NCBI GenBank assembly: GCA_030704615.1
Contig: CM060731.1
Span: 31,124,001-31,188,000, forward strand
Reading direction: 5' to 3'
DNA length: 64,000 bases
Origin: Takakia lepidozioides
Taxonomy: Eukaryota; Streptophyta; Takakiopsida; Takakiales; Takakiaceae
The translations under genes and the position numbers were made by a program. The notes beneath the pieces were generated by a model. It saw nothing but the letters and a program-made list of their open reading frames with translations, was not told the DNA's origin and made no database searches. Positions 55,724 to 64,000 of the stretch are shown here, piece by piece (positions within the stretch are counted from its first letter, which is position 1; every line of letters begins with the position of its first letter).

Positions 55724-58164
55724 CACCCAAGCATGCAGCTGTTCAGTTTTTGCAAATGGAACAGAACTCATGGACCTGATTACTTCCATCCACGTCCCTC
55801 CCTGAGATCTTATTCGCAGCGAGAAAGACTCCTGACATGTGGGTTACTGTGGGAGTAAACCATGGGTTACACATTTTACCAGATTAGACTTGAACATGTT
55901 AGTGATGTCAATTAACTGGTTATCTCAGGCCAACTCAAGACTCATGGTGTATAGTTTGTCCAAGTGGAGACATCTTTGTTCTACAATTACTCAAATAAAA
56001 GACTCATTGTGTCAGTGCACTATTTTAGAGTTTGGAAGAGCAATTGCTTGATACATTGAGGAGTGTAGGACAGTGAAGTGTATGGGTCAGGTGCTAAGTG
56101 CAGGAAGATGGGTTGTTTTCAGAGAACAAGTAACGAGGACGGAACAGGAAGGCGAGTAGACAAGTACTGGCCCAACCAAGGTGGTGATAGTAGTACATGC
56201 TTGACAAGGAGTTTCCAAGCAACAATTTTTTCACTGGTAGTTGATTTGGCCAGCCAATGCCTATGCAGAGCATACACCAGACAAAGACAGACACCACTTT
56301 AATGTATGAGGTTTGGGAAAATCAAAGCAGTGTAGGTAGCGTTGTTTGAGCTCTCGCAGGCTTCAACCGAGTGCATCGACAAGAGTGCCGAGGACCATTC
56401 TTGTCAACTTTGATCGATGCAATCCATACCGGCCACCACATGCATGGAGCACCCAAATTGTATATTATATGGAGGGCTTGCATGTGGTGCAGCTTGGGAG
56501 AAGGGCCCGACAAGCCTTCGTCGACGTTGATAACTAGCAGCTCGCTGACCTTTCTGCATATGGACCAGATGTTTGGGCCCACACACAAGACAAGTCATGA
56601 GGATTTGATGAGCGGAGAGCAAGACAGACAAAGTTGGTAACGGTCTGCATTATAGCTCATGCTCCGCCGCCAGGGGAATAGGGCCTGGAGGCTGGACCAG
56701 ATCAACCCAGCTGCCACTCGTTCCATCCGCCTGTACTACTTTTTGCATTTGATACTCCCGAAGACGAGATGATCCGATCTCAGAACGGACTCCGATGGCT
56801 TTGGGTCCCCGAGGAAGGCAAGTCTATCGTAGCGTGCCTGAATCTGTGAGTGGTGATGTATGAAGTCACATCTTTCTCGCGAACTGTTTCTATAATATCA
56901 TTACAAGCCAATAGGTTGGATTTGATCGGTGTTCGCCGAGACAAGTAAAGATCTTGGATAACAGGTCGCATAGCTCCCATCACATATGCGATTCCTTGCG
57001 CATTTAGCTCAGTTGTAATTATGCTTATGGTCCTGCTCACAGACGACTCCGCCTCCTGGTCTTCCTCCGTGTAAAATTCAGTATTCCACGGCCAGGGCAA
57101 TTTATTCGTTGATATCCCGTGATAAACCTACTCGGCAGCTCTACTTTTAACCAGTTCGGTTGCAGCCTGGTGCTTTGGTGATTAAGGTTGTGAACCTCGG
57201 CGTGCTGATTTGATATCAGGTTGTGCGACTTAGAAAGCTACTCTCACCATCACATCGATGTTTTGGTGAACCCTCCGATGTTTTGGTGAACTAGCTACTT
57301 TCCGAACACTACCTATTGATCTTGTCCGCTTCCTCGCACAGATCTGTCGCATTACAAAAGTTTGCATACTTCGTACTAACATGTTGCTTTGCTTTGAACT
57401 AATCGGTTCTTACATTCATGAAACACTTCAAACAACTTGCAATGTTTGGTGCGCAAATACATTAGAGAAGTTGCAAATTGATGGCAAACTGATGTGTCCT
57501 GCTAGGTGCATCCACAAAGTAGTAAGTTAGCAAACAGATCAGTCAGAGACTTCATACTAGAATCAGATCTCCTGAACATTAGATACTGAAGGATGATTCA
57601 CTGAAGCAGTGCTACTTCCTACTATGACACCGACTGTATGTTCTTCGATTGGGAAGCTAATTCAGAAATGTATGTCTCACTCCTTGATCCACGTGTTCAA
57701 GGTACCACACCCTATTACTCATGTCCACCAGGCGAAAATCAGTTTCTTCATAGAGTGGGTGGAGCAGCTGACAGACTTCTGCAGCTACGTCTGTCTGCGA
57801 TCTAAAACGAGAAATCCGTCTCTCATCACAAATTCGGTTTTCGTGAAGTCACTGAGCCAGGTCGTCGCCTGGATCGAGCAGCAGTTGCCTACTTCTTCAG
57901 ACAAATATCTGAGAGGATGTCATTATTCACTACTGCCACACAACTCGCCACACATCGGGTAGCATGAGAGCTCTATGGTTGTCTGCTCCGGGCATGGGCA
58001 TTACCCTCCAAAATCCGAACGTTGCAGTCTCATGGTGCACAAGACGAACACTAACAACCACATTGAAGCGAACACGCTATGCCTCAGTACCTCGTCCAGC
58101 AGATCTCATTAGAAACATTTATCGCCGGACACAGTAGGTAACTGATCGGAGCACTTCATTCCAG

Positions 58165-58268
58165 ACCTTTTGTCATAGGAGTACACACACGATTAAGCCG
58201 GTCTAGCCCAGGAGAACCGGAATCCTAGGGAACCAAGAGTACTTGCGTGTGTAATCCTATGACAAAGG
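58165..58268. repeat. Foldback element (MITE-like)
   Basis: CCTTTTGTCATAGGAGTACA at 58166-58185 pairs with TAATCCTATGACAAAGG at 58252-58268, with CACACACG/CGTGTGT next to it. An inner CCGGT...ACCGG stem continues the fold. Total length is about 104 bp. Confidence 0.6.
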
Positions 58269-58494
58269 CCCGAAATCAGTACAATGTACCCACCTTCCTG
58301 AAATCAGTTTTGCTGGTAGCCAAGCCCCCCATGCGCTGACAAGCATGCTGGCACTGTTGGTGAGAGGAAACCACTTAAGGAATGCAATATAGGAAAGTAC
58401 AGTAGCGAGAAGCAAAGCTGAAGAGAGCGAAAGAGAACAGCCCATGACTCGTGACATGCATCGGCACCTACACTTTTGAAACCCAAAGAGTGCT

Positions 58495-58905
58495 GGCAGA
58501 GTGGGAAACGAAGTGACTATATACACCCGCGACACCCCCCAAGAGTGCAGATAGTAGGTCCTTCAAACATCCTTTAGTTCATAGCTCAATGACGACGAAA
58601 ACTATTCGCTTAGATTAAAGCCGGTGTCTGACAAATCAAAGCAAACGCGGCACGAACAAGGTAAACTGCATGCCCACTGTACCAAACACATACCTACACA
58701 CATCGCGCTATGTGTTTCAGAAGTGAATAGATACACCCTCCAAAAGCAGCCCCACCTCCCTCGCAAGTGCAGATCATAGTAGGCCTTAAAAACATCCGAG
58801 AATTCATAGGCCAATAACGATTATTCAAACTATTGGCTAAATTAAACCCCGGCGTCTGACAAATCAAAGCAGACGCGGCACGAACAAGGTAAACTGCATG
58901 CAGGC
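58495..58905. repeat. Imperfect direct duplication, offset about 229 bp
   Basis: GTCTGACAAATCAAAGCAAA and GTCTGACAAATCAAAGCAGA begin at 58625 and 58854 and continue with CGCGGCACGAACAAGGTAAA in both copies. The preceding 130 bp are similar with indels. Confidence 0.8.
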
Positions 58906-60636
58906 ATCTGCTTTATAGAAGACAGATAGACGAAAGATATCTACAGCTGTCCGAGCTCGAGCGACGTTAAAGAAAGAATGAACAGTTCGTTACATGAATA
59001 AATGCACGATGAAAGTAGGGGAACTGGCCAGTGGAGACGATCTAGATTCTAAGAAGTGGCAAACCTGATGCTCAACGGGAGTGGAATTAGCTATTTGCGG
59101 CAGCGGAACCAGTGATGAGCTGCAGCAGAAGAGGGATGGAGATATCAAGATATACGGTCAGCACGCGATCCACAATAGGACAAATGAATGCAGACTCCAC
59201 ACAGACACAGAGTTGGACAATGGAGCATTAGAGGAGCTGGGTGTCTCTTAAATAGGCTATGCGCCAGAGAGCCACCTGCCAGAGAAAGTCATACCCAGGG
59301 GCCAGAAGCCAGACCTGGTCAGACTGTGCAGCACCTCACCCTCCTCACCCCCATCCCCAAACGTGCCCTAGCTCGCTTGGAGGTGCATCCAGCGACGGGA
59401 CTCGCCGCCGTCCAGCAGCTGTCAGGACCGCAAGCCCCTCCACCCTCGACGCCGCTTCTGGGCCCCGCCATCGCCATCTCTTCCACCGATCCTCCTCTGC
59501 CACCCTCCGTGCAAACGAGAACGGCCACCCCCCCTCTCCTTACATAAATTATCATTTATTTTTTACTATCTCCGCATTTTAATGCCTATTAATACCACAT
59601 TAATGCATTATTTATGTCATCTGGATGATGAACGGACGAATAGATGCATCTCGATTGCGGAAAATGAGTTAAATGACCACAATAACTTTTTTTCTCTTAA
59701 TAACTAAATTGTCTCATCTAAGTAATGCTTATCTTTTCTTTTTTTCTTTTTTTCTTTTTTATATTTCTAAACTTGGCAGAACGTTGAAAGAGACGATTAT
59801 TAGTATCATTATGGTCATCACCTTTGGTGCATAGTGCACCCATCATGGTCAAATAATAAATATATCCTGAATAAAAACCAACATGTTTATTTTTATTTTT
59901 ATATTTTCTTATCTATTTATTTATTTTTAAGAGAAACTTGGGAGCGACTGCTCACAATTACAAGAGACTATGTAACTTACCCCCAACTCGTTTGGTCAGT
60001 TCGGAAGGTCATAAAGACCGGAAATAGCGTGGGGCCACGGGAGGCTTGGAGAGGAACGAAGTGCGAGGGGTACACACCCAGGTGAAGGCACCGGCAGGAG
60101 CCTAAGAACGAAGATCTTAAGCGCAAAGAGCAGAAAATTGTAGCCGGCCGGAGAGGGGGTGAGACAATATCAGTCGTCGAAGCGAAGAGAGGGGAGGAAT
60201 TTCTAATAGAGAGGAAAAGAGAGATAGAGATAATACTAACTATTTGTTTCATTAAGAAAAACTATTTGATTTAGTTTTTCTAAATAAATATAAATAATTA
60301 GTAAGGTGGGGCCTCCAAAATCAATTCCAATTTAAAGACCACTTTAAAAAAATTATGGTTTTTTGAAATCTATTAATAAGATGTATAGTTATTACACCAA
60401 GGTATGAATTATTGTGTATTCCAGGCACGGTGACATTTCCTCCTCTTACTAATTAAGGGACCTCATTTATGAGTCGTCGCTCCAGGTGTTCCCCTTTTGT
60501 TTTCAAAAAACAAGGTTGTGGAATAGATGGTGCGACAGTTCACATTGACGACCAAAGGATTTGAGGTGGGCAATTATGGCTGACTCCATGCTGGGAAAAC
60601 ATACAAGATGAATTCGATTTCAATTACCTTTGAAGG

Positions 60637-60707
60637 TGCAATGGCCGGGAATCGAACCCGGGTCTGTACCGTGGCAGGGTACTACTCTACCACTAGACCA
60701 CCAGTGC
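60637..60707 (-). tRNA. trnG-GCC: tRNA-Gly (anticodon GCC)
   Basis: 71 nt on the minus strand. It has an A box (TGGTCTAGTGG), an anticodon loop with CTGCCAC (anticodon GCC) in the stem TACCC...GGGTA-like context, and a T arm CCCGGGTTCGAATCCCGG with perfect B box GGTTCGAATCC. The acceptor stem GCACTGG/CCATTGC has one C-T mismatch, where the usual plant gene pairs fully. CCA is not encoded and no intron is present. It could be a working nuclear gene or a slightly decayed copy. No T-run is obvious immediately downstream. Confidence 0.88.
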
Positions 60708-61234
60708 CATGTTGATGTGAGGGCGTGGTACATATGATTAAAATTAGTATAGACGTTGAAGTAACACTGATATAGTAACACTGGTATATGTTTTGGACGT
60801 CCTGTTTGTTGCTTTTGGGTGTAGACTTATCTATTCGGCTTTAGTGGAGAAGAACTTCTTGATGAGAAGTGGAGGGCCACTAAAGCATCGGCCGCACTAC
60901 CCAATTTAGCTATGACTACTTCTGTTTGTTTGGCTGCCGCACTATGCAATTTAGCCGTGGCTAAAACTTAGCCAGAGCTAAGGTTGGCTAAACTACCCCA
61001 CCCCGGCTTTTAAAACACAACCCCCCCCCCCCCCCCAACACACACACACACACACACACAAACCCCCCACCTTCTATCTTACCTTGTAACAACTGTAATT
61101 GGGCACATGATCAGATGCATCCCAAATCTCCTCCAATAACTCTAAAGTCCCAAGTACTCACACATTATGTGTCCAGTTAACCCAACTACCCTCTTTTATA
61201 GCTTGGTCAATAATGTGACATCTAGCAAACAAAT
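60708..61234. other. Spacer with simple repeats
   Basis: 60870-60995 contains repeated GGCTAAA/TTTAGCC words reminiscent of transposon ends. A poly-C run (61021-61036) followed by an AC microsatellite (61037-61062) lies here. No gene. Confidence 0.5.
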
Positions 61235-61290
61235 ATATGGCTTTGAACCCCTGCGAGGCAACCTTTGTGCTCTAACCACTTGGACCATAT
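61235..61290 (-). repeat. tRNA-like (SINE head or tRNA pseudogene) fragment
   Basis: The minus strand reads an A-box-like CCAAGTGGTTAGAGC, then about 20 nt later a B-box-like GGGGTTCAAAGCC. The ends ATATGG and CCATAT pair as a six-base acceptor-like stem. The 56-nt length is too short for a working tRNA, so this is a tRNA-derived repeat or relic. Confidence 0.5.
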
Positions 61291-61472
61291 GTTGGATGCT
61301 ATTTCGAGGACCAAACATAGCATGACCCATGAGTCTTGACTAGTTTGCCTTGCAAAAATTGCATTTTCTAGCCTAGACCAGCTTCCCTTGACAAAGTTGG
61401 TAGCCTCACAACCTTTTGGAGATCCAACAATATGTAAGAATCAAATCAGAAGAATACATGTTGATATTTCAT

Positions 61473-61884
61473 TTAAGTCGAGTCTCCATGCAAAACCACT
61501 TCCTTGAGCATTTGAAATGTGGCATTACCATTATAGGGGCCAAAAGATATTGTCTCATATTGGAACATGTCATGTATGCAGGTGAAGGTTGTATTTTCTT
61601 TCAAATTCGCTGTCAAAAGAACCTGCCAAAATGCTAATGCTAAATCCAAAGAAGTGAAAATAGTGACACCATAGAGTGACTTGTTCATTGACATATAACA
61701 ATGGGTACACATCATTTTTGATCATAACATTGACTAGATAGCAAAAATCAACCCATAATCGAGTGTTACCATCTTTCTTATCCACCAATATGATTGGGCT
61801 AGCCCGCCATAGAGATACAAAAAGATTTAATTTCACTCTCTGCATCCAACATTTACGTGATGATCTAGACTTCTCAAACAACAA
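61473..61884 (-). mobile_element. Ty3/gypsy reverse transcriptase remnant
   Basis: Two frames together show the gypsy RT order: ASPIILVDKKDGNTRLWVDF, MIKNDVYPLLYVNE (usual form IKDKYPLPRIDE), then FWQVLLTANLKENTTFTC and TISFGPYNGNATFQMLKEVV (usual form MPFGLxNAPATFQ). The catalytic YVDD region is not present and a frameshift lies near 61600-61715. A dead fragment with no LTR seen. Confidence 0.82.
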
Positions 61885-64000
61885 ATCTAGATTGTACCTT
61901 GGTGTTTAGTTTATGATTTTAATGAATAGATATGGCTTCAAGCTCTTATGAACAAATTGAAAGAGAGAGGACTTAATTTGAAAATGTTTTTGAGACAATC
62001 TAATTATGTTAAATGAATTTTGAGGGAATCATTCTCCTAAGATGATAAAAGACATGGATAATGACCTACTCCATCAAGATCCTTGCCTTAGGCGTTGTTC
62101 GATATTCCTTATTATTTTTGGATGATAAGCTCAAGAAGGCCTCTATTGAAGAGGCGCAACGGATGGTTACCTTGGAAACAGAGGCAAGACCTTAAAGGAA
62201 GAAAATCATTGAAGCCAAACAGAGTGCTTTTTGCACTAAGTTTGCTACAGAAATTGCATGTGGCTAAGCTTTCCAAGCGACTACCCTTGCCGAGGCTAAG
62301 CTGCATTTGAATGCATGTATCTTGCTAGAGTGGAGAAAATTGGGTGTCCCAAAATTCCTAGTGACTCGAGGGAGGCTTGATGTTTTAGGAAGCAGCTAAT
62401 ATCTTCATCTAGATCATTTAGTTGATTTCCTTTATGGAGTAAATTGTAAAAGATAGTACGGTTGTTCTACTCACGAATGTGAGATATGTATGGAAGACGA
62501 GTTGCATGACCATGATTTTATCTGCAAGGAACAAATTGTGAGTGATGTTATGTAGGAAGAATTTGTTTTTAATTGATCAAGATGTGTTGGTTAATGTGGA
62601 CGAGGACTTCGAGCATGAGTGTGTGGGACTCTGCAATCCCACCAACCCTATTGAATACTATATTGTGCATATGTTCACAATCAACGAAAAGGTGATCTGA
62701 ATAGCTATCACGCAAGTGGCTACTTTGTTGAAGAAACCAAACGGCATCTGACATTTTTAGAGTGGGACTGCTTACCTACGTGAGGGACATCACTTCATCA
62801 TTTCATACCCAGGCCACACATGACATATGCATTGCCTCAACGTAGTTCCCATGATGCGTCCGCGGCATTGGGGTGAACGGGAGTTGGATTATCGTCTAAA
62901 ACCCCGACAAAGGGGGCCCTTTGCATGCAGCAGTGTCAGGCTGTTCCTACGTTGCCAACGAGGCATCCGCTTGATATAGTGTTCTAACACAAGAGAAACT
63001 ACGCTATGGAGATGGAAGTGCGTTCCTTGAATGCTGTAGCATGTAGTAGGGCACCGCCAGTGTGGGAAAGCGCCATGAGAGCAGGAAAAGGAGGAAATAA
63101 TTCTATCATGACATCGTCCTTTGCCTTGCTGGATCTTAACTACCAATCCCTGCTCTACTTCAAACCGGGTCCCACCAAAGAAGGATGGGGCTCAAGTGTG
63201 GCCACTTGGCTTGCAGCGTTGGGAAGACGCCGTTCCCGTTCCCCGACATGAGAGGCAAATGTTATGTGTGACCTTGCTATCCAACATACTCAGCACTCAT
63301 CACCACTCATCACCATCGGAAAGATAATTAAAGGTTGAAACTCTTTTCTTGTTGTGATTGCGGTTGAATGTTCCCCCAGGTCTAAGCCTAAACTGATTCT
63401 TAAACAAGAATTTGTCATAAAAGTGGGAGAGTAGAAGGCATATATCAAAATAGCTTTAACCATGGGGTCGTGTATAGTGACAACTTGTTTATGACGGATG
63501 GGGTGTTTGGGACTAAAACACATCGTGCAACTCCATTGTCTAGTAAAGAGAAGAAAACAAGTGGCAATGTGTGTATTAATTAGAAGCTGATTGAACTGAT
63601 TACTCCATTTTTATAGCTCATGGATTGGTCATAATGGGCAACATACAAGTACGTGGCTTTAAATCCACAAGTACCACTTTTAAGAGTAGAGCCATATGCT
63701 TCCATATTTCATTGCAACGTTTAGCAAGTGTTTGCGCAAATCCACCCCCCCACCATGGAAAAATTTGTGACGGAACCGACGGGGGGCGGTACTCTGCAAC
63801 GGCAAACCGTCGCATATAATTTGACCCCGACGTCGCAAAACACGCCCTCTGCGACGGCTTGTAGTTACACGTCGTCGTAGGTCAACCTTTGATTTTTGCA
63901 ATGGCCACATTGCGACGTTTTTCCATCACAAAATGACACTCTAATATTTTTTCCGGCAACCAATGATGCTAGTAACCCTACATTCGACGTCTGGACGTTG
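61885..64000. other. Repeat-rich end of the window, no intact gene
   Basis: At 62121-62400 (+) one frame reads like protein (ASIEEAQRMVTLETEARP, KKIIEAKQSAFCTKFATE, TTLAEAKLHLNACILLEW) but contains two in-frame TAA codons, so it is probably more transposon debris. At 63770-63930 the word GCGACGG and its complement CCGTCGC recur several times, a pattern seen at ends of some plant DNA transposons. Nothing else is supported. Confidence 0.4.

Larger units (their letters stand above)
55724..60636. other. Long stretch without a recognised protein gene
   Basis: The first 300 bp are the 3' end of PAA1. Open frames such as 56780-57100 (-; RTISIITTELNAQGIAYVMG) and 57609-57962 (+; AKISFFIEWVEQLTDFCSYV) look protein-like over 60-90 residues, but I recognise no family and no splice context. 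59188-59560 is GC-rich. 59560-59930 and 60230-60420 are AT-rich. The structures at 58.17-58.9 kb are listed separately. Confidence 0.35.

Noticed and set aside
59188-59547. GC-rich Pro/Ala/Thr-rich plus-strand frame
   Set aside because: Low-complexity composition, open on both strands, no domain and no splice or start context.

Overview
The window is nuclear DNA of a land plant. It holds spliceosomal introns with good GT/AG borders, PLS-type pentatricopeptide (PPR) proteins ending in DYW domains, a RALF peptide precursor, a plastid-targeted membrane protein, a proton-pump-interactor protein and many non-LTR and LTR retrotransposon remains. Large, nearly intronless DYW genes with very similar repeats would fit a seed-free plant (lycophyte, fern or moss), but the sequence does not prove this.

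Layout. 1-2.2 kb: no recognised gene. 2.2-4.7 kb (-): PPI1-like proton pump interactor. 4.7-8 kb: upstream spacer. 8-11.5 kb (+): multi-exon gene of unknown function, ending near a LINE fragment. 13.2-15.3 kb (+): four-exon plastid small multidrug export family protein. 16.5-23.5 kb (-): a cluster built from OSB-type PDF-motif exons. One copy continues through a phase-0 intron into a complete PPR-DYW protein; a second is a shortened PDF-PPR pseudogene; the others are isolated exon remnants. 23.9-27.3 kb (+): decayed Ty1/copia element interrupted by a repeat-rich insert. 27.3-28.4 kb: degenerate repeats. 29.2-31.7 kb (-): three-exon WrbA/FQR1-type quinone reductase. 32.2-33.6 kb: satellite array of about 257 bp period. 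35.9-36.3 kb (-): RALF. 37.7-40.2 kb (+): second complete PPR-DYW gene, followed by a LINE fragment. 43.7-55.7 kb (+): the 20S proteasome alpha-6 subunit gene in nine exons. Its seventh intron (8.3 kb) carries two antisense LINE copies and its eighth carries a sense LINE fragment. 55.7-64 kb: no recognised protein gene; it holds a tRNA-Gly(GCC), a foldback, local duplications, a tRNA-like fragment and Ty3/gypsy remains.

The host genes have unrelated jobs (protein turnover, plasma-membrane proton pump control, quinone reduction, peptide signalling, organelle RNA editing), as expected for a plant chromosome; there is no operon logic. The unifying theme is one LINE family seen in at least seven pieces. 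Its last reading frame runs almost to the 3' end, the end is GTACAATC plus a TC run rather than poly-A, and it appears to insert into GA/TC tracts. The most unusual gene is the apparent fusion of an organellar single-stranded-DNA-binding PDF motif to a PPR-DYW editing-type protein.
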